In this document: piece after piece, positions 34,707 to 41,907 of the stretch
Layout: each line of letters opens with the position of its first letter
Numbering within the stretch: position 1 is the stretch's first letter
From: GCA-2697345 sp045565015
Lineage (GTDB): Bacteria; Pseudomonadota; Alphaproteobacteria; Rhodobacterales; Rhodobacteraceae
Assembly: GCA_045565015.1 (NCBI GenBank)
Contig: JBJLGD010000016.1
Coordinates: 1-41,907 of the forward strand
Direction: 5' to 3'
Length of the DNA stretch: 41,907 nucleotides
Made by a program: the position numbers and the translations under genes
The notes under the pieces: model-generated
Seen by the model: only the letters and a program-made list of their open reading frames with translations
What the model was told of the DNA's origin: nothing
The model's database searches: none

Positions 34707-35179
34707 TAATTTATAAACCCCACTAACAGAAGTATTATAACTATAGGTGTAAGTAAAAGTCGGAGTTTTAACCACCATTTTGGAACTAGTTGTATTTTTA
34801 AAAAATAAAAATCACATATTAAAATTCCTATAAAACATAATATTAATACAACAAAGGAATAGTCCGTATTGTTAATAAAAAATAAGACATGAGCTGATAA
34901 AAAAAAGAACATTATTAGGGAAGGTGAAACACTGAGCATATAAACCTTCTTGGGTAGAGCTGAGTCACTTTTTAACGTTAGCGCCCAAAAGGATCCTGAC
35001 ATGAAACTCAGTATTATAGCGCCATAAATAATAAGAATATTATCATGCTTATTATTATCAAATATTAAATTTAACCAATAATTTTCGGGTACTTCAAAAA
35101 TTTGCATGGTTGAACTAAAAATAAACGGAATAATACCCAGTAGACCGACAATAAGAGCCGGTTTTGGTATTGTAATCAC
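34706..35179 (-). CDS. DUF3429 family membrane protein
   Basis: A 157-residue polytopic protein with about five helices. It matches the DUF3429 pattern: IPKPALIVGLLGIIPF at the N-terminus, IYGAIILSFMSGSFWALTLK in the middle and KWWLKLRLLLTPIVIILLLVG at the end. Function is unknown in the family. It overlaps ispH upstream by four bases and rnhA downstream by one, an arrangement I recall from Rhodobacterales, so the three are likely co-translated. Confidence 0.84.
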   Translation of the reverse strand: MITIPKPALIVGLLGIIPFIFSSTMQIFEVPENYWLNLIFDNNKHDNILIIYGAIILSFMSGSFWALTLKSDSALPKKVYMLSVSPSLIMFFFLSAHVLFFINNTDYSFVVLILCFIGILICDFYFLKIQLVPKWWLKLRLLLTPIVIILLLVGFIN

Positions 35180-36126
35180 GATAAATCCTTAAGAATTTTT
35201 GGTACCTTAAACTCTATATTTTCCACGGCTGTTTCTACTAACTCTAAGGTTGTGTCAAACCTTTCATCAAAAGCCTCAATCACTTCGTCTATAAGGTTAT
35301 CCGGCGCGGACGCACCAGCTGTTAAACCTATAGAAGATATATCTTTATATAAGGCCCAATCGATTTCAGAGGCTCTTTCTATTAGACTAGAATATGTACA
35401 ACCAGCCTTTAAACCTACCTCGACAAGTCGATTAGAGTTTGATGAGTTTGGGGCACCGATTACGAGCAAGTTTTTTGTTTTAGTGGCGATTTCTTTCACC
35501 GCTGATTGTCTATTTGTAGTAGCATAACATATATCTTCTTTACTTGGTCCAACTATACTAGGAAATCTACTTTTAAGTGCTGTTATGATATCACTGGTAT
35601 CGTCTATCGATAATGTAGTCTGCGTAATGAATGCTAGATTTGATTTATTTCTAGGCTTTATTCTTTGCACGTCATCAATAGTTTCTACCAGAAGAACTTC
35701 TCCGAACGGCAACTGCCCCATTGTTCCGACTGTTTCAGGATGGCCTTTATGGCCTATCATAATCATTTGCCGACCTTTAGAAAAATGTCTTTCAGCCTCA
35801 TTGTGAACTTTAGAGACTAAAGGGCATGTGGCATCGACATAAATCATATTTCGATTATTAGCTTCTTTTTCTACAGATTTAGGAACTCCGTGAGCGGAGA
35901 AAATAACAGGCCGGTTGGTCGGACAATCTGCTAGATCTTCAACAAAAATGGCTCCTTTTGCTTTCAATTTATCAACAACATATTTGTTATGCACTATTTC
36001 ATGCCTAACGAAGATAGGGGCACCCCATTTCTCGAGGGCTAATTCGACCATTTTTATGGCGCGATCTACACCGGCACAAAAACCTCTTGGTGCTGCGAGA
36101 TATATTTTTAGCTTTGGTTTTAACAA
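35176..36126 (-). CDS. ispH: 4-hydroxy-3-methylbut-2-enyl diphosphate reductase
   Basis: Last enzyme of the MEP pathway, giving IPP and DMAPP with a 4Fe-4S cluster. The 316 residues hold the three cluster cysteines: Cys17 (PRGFCAGV), Cys101 (DATCP) and Cys200 (DICYATTNRQ). The substrate motif SAHGVP and the catalytic Glu region of the HNEAERH stretch are present. The start is TTG at 36126, with GGAAG 6 bases upstream and no ATG or GTG in frame. A minus-strand TATAAT at 36154-36149 may be its -10. It shares a 174-bp gap with divergent folK. Confidence 0.95.
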   Translation of the reverse strand: MLKPKLKIYLAAPRGFCAGVDRAIKMVELALEKWGAPIFVRHEIVHNKYVVDKLKAKGAIFVEDLADCPTNRPVIFSAHGVPKSVEKEANNRNMIYVDATCPLVSKVHNEAERHFSKGRQMIMIGHKGHPETVGTMGQLPFGEVLLVETIDDVQRIKPRNKSNLAFITQTTLSIDDTSDIITALKSRFPSIVGPSKEDICYATTNRQSAVKEIATKTKNLLVIGAPNSSNSNRLVEVGLKAGCTYSSLIERASEIDWALYKDISSIGLTAGASAPDNLIDEVIEAFDERFDTTLELVETAVENIEFKVPKILKDLS

Positions 36127-36300
36127 GCTGAACTTCCAGTACTTAAAAATTATACTTTGATTTATTTATGACATTGATCATACTTTGTTAATCCCTATAA
36201 ATAACAATATATCTATCGATGAAACTTTAAGGTCATTTTTGGCTTTAATGATATTTATTATATATTTGAATAGTTTCAACCAACATACTTAGGAAAGCTT

Positions 36301-36870
36301 ATGAATAAAAGATATAATATAGCTTTTGTGAGTTTTGGTGGGAACATTAAATCTCCTATTGGAGATCCCCGAGAAACTATCCTAGCTGCTATAAAAAAAT
36401 TAAGCATGAATTCGTTTAATATGCTAAAAATAAGTAATTTTTACTCTACTCCTGCGATACCGATAGGGAGTGGTCCGACGTTTATTAATGTTGTTGCGAA
36501 GGTACAAAGTAATCTAAATGCTAATGAATTATTAAACCAATTTCATTTGACCGAGACAGTATTTAATCGCCAAAGGTCAAAAAGGTGGGGATCAAGAACA
36601 CTTGATATTGATTTATTAGCGCTTGAAGACCAGGTGTTTCCGTCTAAAGCCGAATTTCTTAAATGGTCTAAATTAAGCAAGAAAGATCAAACTAAATATA
36701 CACCTCAAAATTTAATATTACCCCACCCCAGAATACAAGATAGAGCCTTTGTCCTCCTACCCTTTAAAGAAATTGATGAAAATTGGATTCATCCTGTTTT
36801 AAAAAAAAGTATTACGGTCATGTTGGGTGAACTTGATCCCAGTGAGTATAAAGACTTTAAGAAACTATAA
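36301..36870 (+). CDS. folK: 2-amino-4-hydroxy-6-hydroxymethyldihydropteridine pyrophosphokinase
   Basis: Folate-pathway kinase transferring pyrophosphate from ATP to the pterin. The 189 residues are slightly longer than the enterobacterial enzyme because of an insert (about 118-138). The signatures RWGSRTLDIDLLAL (95-108) and LPHPRIQDRAFVLLPF (about 140-155) are clear. The ATG at 36301 follows AGGAAAGCTT. A possible promoter (TTGGCT, 16-base spacer, TATATT at 36261-36266) lies 35 bp upstream, with a weak -35. rpoZ follows after 74 bp. Confidence 0.93.
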   Translation: MNKRYNIAFVSFGGNIKSPIGDPRETILAAIKKLSMNSFNMLKISNFYSTPAIPIGSGPTFINVVAKVQSNLNANELLNQFHLTETVFNRQRSKRWGSRTLDIDLLALEDQVFPSKAEFLKWSKLSKKDQTKYTPQNLILPHPRIQDRAFVLLPFKEIDENWIHPVLKKSITVMLGELDPSEYKDFKKL

Positions 36871-36944
36871 TTTTTTTGTTGTATTATTAATCATAAAGCA
36901 TTAAGTGGATTGATCAGTTTCATCCAACCGAATAGGAGTGCCTC

Positions 36945-37298
36945 ATGGCTAGGGTAACCGTAGAAGATTGCGTCGATAAAGTACCTAATAGATTTGACTT
37001 GGTTATGCTGGCTGCTCACCGGGCTAGAGAGATATCTACAGGGTCACCCATAACGGTAATTAGAGATAATGATAAAAACCCAGTTGTTAGTTTAAGAGAA
37101 ATAGCGGACGAGACCCAGACTTCTGAGGAGTTGACCGAGAGAATGATTGAAAGTAATCAAACTCAAATAGAAATAGACGAACCAGAAGAAGATGAAATGG
37201 CTTTGTTAATGGGAATTGAAGATGACACAGTCGAAGTTGATGATATGTCAGAGGAAAAGCTTCTGAGAGACTTAATGGCAGCCCAACCAGAAAAATAG
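36945..37298 (+). CDS. rpoZ: DNA-directed RNA polymerase subunit omega
   Basis: Small subunit that stabilises the beta' subunit of RNA polymerase and contributes to ppGpp response. The 117 residues begin MARVTVEDCVDKVPNRFDLVMLAAHRAREI, the standard omega signature, with a long acidic alphaproteobacterial tail. AGGAG 7 bases before the ATG is a strong SD. The (p)ppGpp synthetase gene follows after 29 bp, a common and functionally sensible pairing. Confidence 0.96.
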   Translation: MARVTVEDCVDKVPNRFDLVMLAAHRAREISTGSPITVIRDNDKNPVVSLREIADETQTSEELTERMIESNQTQIEIDEPEEDEMALLMGIEDDTVEVDDMSEEKLLRDLMAAQPEK

Positions 37299-37327
37299 GA
37301 ATGTAGTAGTTATGCATCGGGCTTGAA

Positions 37328-39454
37328 ATGATTGAAGTCAAAGAATTAGTCCGCTTGGTGCAAGCATATAATCCAAAGACTAATCATAGGCTAATTAATG
37401 AGGCCTACGAATATTCAAAAAATATGCATGCTGGGCAATTTCGTCAGTCAGGAGATGCGTACTTCTCTCACCCAGTTGCTGTGGCTGCATTACTGACCGA
37501 GCAACGTCTTGATGATGCGTCTATAATAACTGCTCTGTTACATGACACCCTTGAAGATACAAACTCAACATTTGTCGAAGTGGAGAAAAACTTTGGCGCT
37601 GAAGTGGCCAGATTAGTCGAAGGAGTTACCAAGTTAACAAATCTTCAGTTAAACTCTACAGAAACAAAACAAGCTGAGAATTTTCGGAAGCTTTTCATGG
37701 CTATGTCAAAAGACTTGAGAGTAATACTAGTCAAGCTTGCTGATAGATTACACAACATGCGAACAATTAAATATATGACCCCTCAAAAGCAGAAAAAAAA
37801 ATCGAGGGAAACCATGGATATTTTTGCACCTTTAGCTGGACGCATTGGTATGCACTGGATGAGAGAAGAGTTAGAAGATCTGGCGTTTAGAGTTTTGAAT
37901 CCCGACGCTCGAAATTCAATTATCCGGCGCTTTATAACATTGCAGAAGGAAACAGGTAGCGTTGTTCCTAAAATTACCGAAGATATAAAATCGGAGCTCA
38001 CAAAAGTACAACTTAAATGTGAAGTTTATGGGAGAGCTAAGAAACCATATTCTATTTGGCGTAAGATGGAAGAAAAAAAACAAGGCTTTTCACAGCTCTC
38101 AGATATATATGGTTTTCGTATAATTACCGATAAAGAAGACGATTGTTATAAGATATTAGGGACGATTCATCAAAGGTGGCGAGCAGTACCGGGACGGTTT
38201 AAGGATTATATCAGTCAACCAAAGTCGAATGGCTATCACTCTTTACACACCACAGTCTCGGGACGTGATGGAATGCAAGTTGAAGTACAGATTCGGACGC
38301 GCGAGATGCATGACGTGGCAGAGACAGGTGTAGCTGCGCATTGGGCTTTTAGAGATGGAATCCGAGTTGAAAATCCTTTTACTTTGGATCCATCGAGCTG
38401 GATCTCTACGATGAATGAAAGAATTGAGCAGGCGGATGATCATGATGAATTTCTAGAGCATGTAAAATTGGAAATGTACACAGATCAAGTATTTTGTTTT
38501 ACACCAAAGGGAGAAGTTGTAAAGTTACCTCGTGGTGCAACTCCATTAGATTTTGCTTACGCTATTCACACGCGAATTGGACATTCTTGTGTTGGTGCAA
38601 AAGTTAATGGGATAAGGGTTCCCTTGTGGACACGCTTGAGAAATGGACAATCCGTAAATATAATGACGGCACAGGGTCAGAAAGCACAACCAACTTGGAC
38701 TGATATTGCGGTTACAGGACGTGCAAAAGCTGCGATAAGGCGATCCTTAAGAGAGGAACATAAAGATAGGTTTATTAAATTGGGGCGAGAGCTAACGCGA
38801 GCTGCCTTTGAACAAATTGGTAAGCGATCAACTGAAAAAGCTTTATCAATAGCTGCTAAAGAATTAAATTTAAATAATGTATCGCACCTTCTCGAACTAG
38901 TTGGTTCTACAGACTTATCTTCTAAAGATGTAGTAAATGCTATATATCCAGATTTAGTTAGCAAATCCAAGATTGATAGACCGTATTCTAAGAGGTCGGT
39001 AATAGGTTTGCCGAAAGGAGTCCAAATAACTAGATCACGCTGCTGCCTGCCGTTGCCCGGCGAACGAATTGTTGGCATTAAGCATAAAGGGGACGGCGTT
39101 TTTGTGCATTCTATCGATTGTGGGGCTTTGACAGAAATAGATAGAAACTCAGACAGATGGGTAGATGTTCATTGGGATACCGGTAAACACCAAGCCTCAA
39201 ATACCGTTACCCTTAATTTGACTATTGTAAATGACTCTGGTGTTCTTGGAAGGCTTTGTACTTTGATTGGAGAGCAAAGAGCAAATATTTCTGATTTGCA
39301 TTTTCTAGATCGAAAGCCTGATTATTTTCGTATTTTAATTGATGTTGATGTGAGTGACTCTCAGCACTTGCATTCGATAATGTTGTCAATCGAAGCTGAT
39401 AGTTATGTAGCTGCACTTGAAAGACACAGAGATATCAATTTGAAACCAAATTAG
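37328..39454 (+). CDS. rsh: Bifunctional (p)ppGpp synthetase/hydrolase (RelA/SpoT family)
   Basis: Long RSH enzyme of 708 residues controlling the stringent response. Domains in order: HD hydrolase with His48 and HDTLED (72-77), both intact, so degradation activity is expected; synthetase with YGFRIIT (261-267), QPKSNGYHSLHT (297-308) and EVQIRT (319-324); TGS domain at about 382-445; and a C-terminal ACT domain at about 630-705. Alphaproteobacteria usually carry one such bifunctional enzyme. It sits directly downstream of rpoZ. Confidence 0.96.
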   Translation: MIEVKELVRLVQAYNPKTNHRLINEAYEYSKNMHAGQFRQSGDAYFSHPVAVAALLTEQRLDDASIITALLHDTLEDTNSTFVEVEKNFGAEVARLVEGVTKLTNLQLNSTETKQAENFRKLFMAMSKDLRVILVKLADRLHNMRTIKYMTPQKQKKKSRETMDIFAPLAGRIGMHWMREELEDLAFRVLNPDARNSIIRRFITLQKETGSVVPKITEDIKSELTKVQLKCEVYGRAKKPYSIWRKMEEKKQGFSQLSDIYGFRIITDKEDDCYKILGTIHQRWRAVPGRFKDYISQPKSNGYHSLHTTVSGRDGMQVEVQIRTREMHDVAETGVAAHWAFRDGIRVENPFTLDPSSWISTMNERIEQADDHDEFLEHVKLEMYTDQVFCFTPKGEVVKLPRGATPLDFAYAIHTRIGHSCVGAKVNGIRVPLWTRLRNGQSVNIMTAQGQKAQPTWTDIAVTGRAKAAIRRSLREEHKDRFIKLGRELTRAAFEQIGKRSTEKALSIAAKELNLNNVSHLLELVGSTDLSSKDVVNAIYPDLVSKSKIDRPYSKRSVIGLPKGVQITRSRCCLPLPGERIVGIKHKGDGVFVHSIDCGALTEIDRNSDRWVDVHWDTGKHQASNTVTLNLTIVNDSGVLGRLCTLIGEQRANISDLHFLDRKPDYFRILIDVDVSDSQHLHSIMLSIEADSYVAALERHRDINLKPN

Positions 39455-39491
39455 AAGGTACATTCTAATAGTAAAGGAGAAAATATCCAAA

Positions 39492-40115
39492 GTGTTTAAA
39501 AGAAGAACTCCGAAAACCTGGATAATATGGTTTTGGCATTTGTTATGGCCGGTGGGTGGTTGGAATCGGGCTTTTGAATATATTAAATACCGACTAAAAA
39601 GGTTACCAGACTCTCCCAAAAGGATTGCTGTCGGTATTTCGGCTGGAGTTTTTGCTTCTTTTACACCCTTTTATGGTCTACATTTTATAATCGCAATTAT
39701 AATAGCTAAGCTACTTAGAGGAAATATACTAGCCGCGTTATCGGGCACTTTTTTTGGAAATCCTTTAACCTATGTTCCGATTGGAATAATCTCATTAAAT
39801 ATAGGTCATTTAATAATGGGTACAAATCAACCAGCCTCTGATCAAACAATTGAAATATTTATTGGGGCTTGGGATGATTTTGGAGACAACTTGGTGGCCC
39901 TCTTTGTAAATGAACCAACAACTTGGGAAAGATCAGTAATATTTTTGAATAAGGTTTTCACACCATACTTGGTTGGTTGTATTGTACCCGGACTCTTAGT
40001 TTCGTTGTTGAGCTATTATTTATGTTTTCCTTTAATCCTTGCTTTTAAAAATCGACGTAAGAACGTAATATTTAAAAAACTTTCCAAATTACGAAACAGA
40101 AACGTAGATCAGTAA
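39492..40115 (+). CDS. DUF2062 family membrane protein
   Basis: A 207-residue membrane protein. The first 50 residues are basic, followed by the DUF2062 pattern SPKRIAVGISAGVFASFTPFYGLHF and LSGTFFGNPLTYVPI, and a C-terminal helix. Function is unknown, though the family is usually found near pdxJ and rsh in this group. The GTG start at 39492 has AAGGAG 12 bases upstream. A 13-bp palindrome begins at its stop codon. Confidence 0.88.
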   Translation: MFKRRTPKTWIIWFWHLLWPVGGWNRAFEYIKYRLKRLPDSPKRIAVGISAGVFASFTPFYGLHFIIAIIIAKLLRGNILAALSGTFFGNPLTYVPIGIISLNIGHLIMGTNQPASDQTIEIFIGAWDDFGDNLVALFVNEPTTWERSVIFLNKVFTPYLVGCIVPGLLVSLLSYYLCFPLILAFKNRRKNVIFKKLSKLRNRNVDQ

Positions 40116-40127
40116 GTCAATTTGACT
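40115..40127. repeat. 13-bp inverted repeat upstream of pdxJ
   Basis: AGTCAA-T-TTGACT has perfect six-base arms around one base. It begins at the last base of the DUF2062 gene and lies about 93 bp before pdxJ. It could be an operator or a chance palindrome in AT-rich DNA; no T-run follows. The rest of the 104-bp gap shows no gene. Confidence 0.3.
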
Positions 40128-40219
40128 AAAGATTAAATAAATGATTGTGATATTTAAATAATTAATAATATTTGTTAATAATTTAGACATTGAAAATTCT
40201 AAAGTATATGTGAGTAAAA

Positions 40220-40969
40220 ATGGATAAAAATATATTAAGACTAGGAGTAAATATCGATCACGTTGCGACGGTGAGGAATGCGAGAGGTGGAAATGTTCCA
40301 GATCCGTTAAGAGCGGCAAAAATTGCCGAGGCTGCGGGGGCTGACGGTATTACTGCGCATTTAAGGGAGGATCGGCGCCATATAACTGATTCAGATATTG
40401 TTAATCTAATTGATAGTCTAAAAGTTCCACTAAATTTTGAAATGGCCGCAACAACTGAAATGCAAGAAATGGCCTTGAAGTTTAAACCACATGCAGTTTG
40501 TTTAGTACCAGAAAAACGAGAGGAACGAACAACCGAGGGAGGTTTAGAAGTTTCAAGAGAAGAAAATAAACTCGCACATTTTATAGCTCCGTTAAAAGAG
40601 GCTGGTTGTAAAGTATCGATTTTCATTGCTGCGGATCCTGCTCAGATAGAATCAGCGGCTCGAATAGGTGCATCCGTTATTGAATTACATACAGGTGCAT
40701 ATTGTGATGCTAACACTGAAGGGAGAAAAGCTGATGAAGAAAAAGAACTAAAGTGCCTAAAAGAAATGGCTAAATATGCCAAATCACTTGGTCTTGAGGT
40801 TCATGCTGGTCATGGCTTAACATACAATACTGTTACACCAATCGCAGCTTTACCAGAGGTTATGGAGTTAAATATTGGTCACTTTTTAATTGGTGAGGCT
40901 ATTTTTTTAGGTCTTCATGCAGCCATAAAAGATATGAGGAGACTAATGATTAATGCTAGAAATTTTTGA
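40220..40969 (+). CDS. pdxJ: Pyridoxine 5'-phosphate synthase
   Basis: Closes the pyridoxine ring from 1-deoxyxylulose 5-phosphate and 3-amino-2-oxopropyl phosphate, in the DXP-dependent vitamin B6 pathway. The 249 residues show GVNIDHVATVRNARGG, ITAHLREDRRHI, VCLVPEKREERTTEGGL and HAGHGLTYNTV, all diagnostic of PdxJ. The ATG at 40220 is preceded by GTGAGTAAAA, a weak SD. acpS follows after 35 bp. The pathway fits with MEP isoprenoid synthesis, because both use deoxyxylulose 5-phosphate. Confidence 0.96.
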   Translation: MDKNILRLGVNIDHVATVRNARGGNVPDPLRAAKIAEAAGADGITAHLREDRRHITDSDIVNLIDSLKVPLNFEMAATTEMQEMALKFKPHAVCLVPEKREERTTEGGLEVSREENKLAHFIAPLKEAGCKVSIFIAADPAQIESAARIGASVIELHTGAYCDANTEGRKADEEKELKCLKEMAKYAKSLGLEVHAGHGLTYNTVTPIAALPEVMELNIGHFLIGEAIFLGLHAAIKDMRRLMINARNF

Positions 40970-41004
40970 ACTAAATAAATTTTACCTACTGGGGGTAACG
41001 TAAC

Positions 41005-41409
41005 GTGATAATCGGGATAGGTACGGATCTGGCTAATATTAATCGTATTGAAGCTACCCTAAAACGTTTCGGTGATAGATTTAGAAATCGAGTTTTTAGT
41101 GAGTTAGAGCAACAGAAGGCGAGTTCCAGATCTCACGAAAGTAGTACATATGCCAAAAGATGGGCGGCTAAGGAGGCTTGCTCAAAAGCGCTGGGAACTG
41201 GATTAAGAATGGGAATTTCCTGGAAAGACATGTCTGTTAGTAATCTAAAAACTGGGCAGCCTCAAATGGAACTAACCGGGTGGGCAAAAGATCGATTATT
41301 TAAGCTAACCCCAAAAGGTTGCGAGTCTTTCATCTATGTATCACTAACGGATGATCATCCATGGGCTCAGGCATTTGTCATAATAGAAGCGAGACCTACA
41401 ATCACTTGA
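41005..41409 (+). CDS. acpS: Holo-[acyl-carrier-protein] synthase
   Basis: Attaches the 4'-phosphopantetheine arm of CoA to the acyl carrier protein. The 134 residues include the Mg-binding Asp8 in MIIGIGTDLANI and Glu57 in RWAAKEACSKALGTG, the two family motifs. The start is GTG at 41005, with GGGGGT about 10 bases upstream. lepB follows after 48 bp, as in other alphaproteobacteria. Confidence 0.95.
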   Translation: MIIGIGTDLANINRIEATLKRFGDRFRNRVFSELEQQKASSRSHESSTYAKRWAAKEACSKALGTGLRMGISWKDMSVSNLKTGQPQMELTGWAKDRLFKLTPKGCESFIYVSLTDDHPWAQAFVIIEARPTIT

Positions 41410-41457
41410 CACAAGAGATGTTAAATCGCATCTAAGTTCGAAATTTGAGGAAAATCT

Positions 41458-41907
41458 ATGGTGAAGAGTAAAGAAAAAAAAGAAAGTATTACCGAAACAA
41501 TCAAAACAGTCATTTATGCATTATTGATAGCTGGAATATTTAGGAGCTTTTTTTTTCAACCATTTTGGATTCCGTCGGGTTCTATGAAAGATACACTTCT
41601 GGTAGGTGATTTTCTTTTTGTAAATAAAATGATTTATGGTTACTCAAAATATTCATGCCCATTTAACATTTGCCCTATACCAGACAGATTATTACCAAGA
41701 GCTCCGTCCCGTGGTGATGTAGTTGTTTTTAGGCATCCTACGAATGATCAAGACTATATAAAACGCTTGATTGGCTTGCCCGGTGATACCGTACAAATAA
41801 AAAATGGGGTTATTTATTTAAATGGTATTAAACAAGTTCAAAAAAGAGATGGGTATTTCGATGAAATTTATACTAGGCAAGGTTCAATGGGTGGGTTTCC
41901 TGCTTGT
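41458..41907 (+). CDS. lepB: Signal peptidase I, 3' end cut by window
   Basis: Membrane serine protease that removes signal peptides on the periplasmic face. The first 150 codons are visible, and the frame is still open at the last base. After a basic N-terminus and a helix (about 16-30) comes the catalytic serine motif FWIPSGSMKDTLLVGD (Ser42), then RGDVVVFRHP and YIKRLIGLPGD with the general-base Lys102. The ATG at 41458 has GAGG 7 bases upstream. In relatives the next genes are usually rnc and era, which would lie beyond this window. Confidence 0.96.
   Translation, partial: MVKSKEKKESITETIKTVIYALLIAGIFRSFFFQPFWIPSGSMKDTLLVGDFLFVNKMIYGYSKYSCPFNICPIPDRLLPRAPSRGDVVVFRHPTNDQDYIKRLIGLPGDTVQIKNGVIYLNGIKQVQKRDGYFDEIYTRQGSMGGFPAC

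Noticed and set aside
1..41907. CRISPR arrays, insertion sequences, prophage or defence genes
   Set aside because: No regularly spaced repeats, transposase, integrase, nuclease-helicase sets or toxin-antitoxin pairs were seen on either strand.

Overview
The window is a densely packed, AT-rich stretch of a bacterial chromosome made almost entirely of housekeeping genes. Gene content and order suggest an alphaproteobacterium close to the Rhodobacterales/marine roseobacter group: leuA next to mreBCD-mrdA-rodA and a ghrA-type reductase; ETF-QO, a TPR protein and ispE beside a polyprenyl synthase; ispH, DUF3429 and rnhA; and folK, rpoZ, rsh, DUF2062, pdxJ, acpS and lepB in one direction. AT-rich composition, overlapping genes and abutting convergent genes suggest a streamlined marine lineage. 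This assignment comes from recalled gene order and protein families, not a database search. There are no phage, transposon, CRISPR or plasmid functions.

Layout. (1) 1-8400, plus strand: a probable leucine leader peptide and hairpin before leuA, then the rod-shape/elongasome cluster mreB, mreC, mreD, mrdA (PBP2), rodA, and a 2-hydroxyacid dehydrogenase. (2) 8407-15998, minus strand: a ten-gene Mrp-type cation/proton antiporter operon, read as E, F, G, a fused MbhD/MbhE-like protein, B, C, D, a second D, a small membrane protein of unknown role, and a third D. The order matches the antiporter half of archaeal membrane-bound hydrogenase operons, not the bacterial ABCDEFG order. (3) 16305-20499: kdsA, a HI0933-family flavoprotein, tRNA-Gln(TTG), a thiolase and a TrmN6-like methyltransferase. 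(4) 20753-26039: polyprenyl diphosphate synthase, ispE, a periplasmic TPR protein and a frameshifted ETF-QO. (5) 26204-32206: lysA, a small unknown membrane protein, plsC, accA, a frameshifted NADP-dependent oxidoreductase and a PatB/MalY-type aminotransferase. (6) 32336-36126: two tandem peptide deformylases with fmt on the plus strand, facing rnhA, DUF3429 and ispH on the minus strand. (7) 36301-41907, plus strand: folK, rpoZ, bifunctional (p)ppGpp synthetase/hydrolase, DUF2062, pdxJ, acpS and the first 150 codons of lepB.

The genes serve envelope growth (mre/mrd, kdsA, isoprenoids, phospholipid and fatty-acid synthesis), ion homeostasis (Mrp), start-methionine formylation and deformylation (fmt/def), amino-acid synthesis (leuA, lysA) and the stringent response (rsh, rpoZ).

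The items most worth a second look are the leucine leader before leuA, the MBH-ordered three-D antiporter operon with its unknown subunit, an apparent ATC start codon in that operon, a palindrome overlapping its promoter, and two otherwise intact genes each broken by one extra base. I found no clearly novel defence or mobile system.
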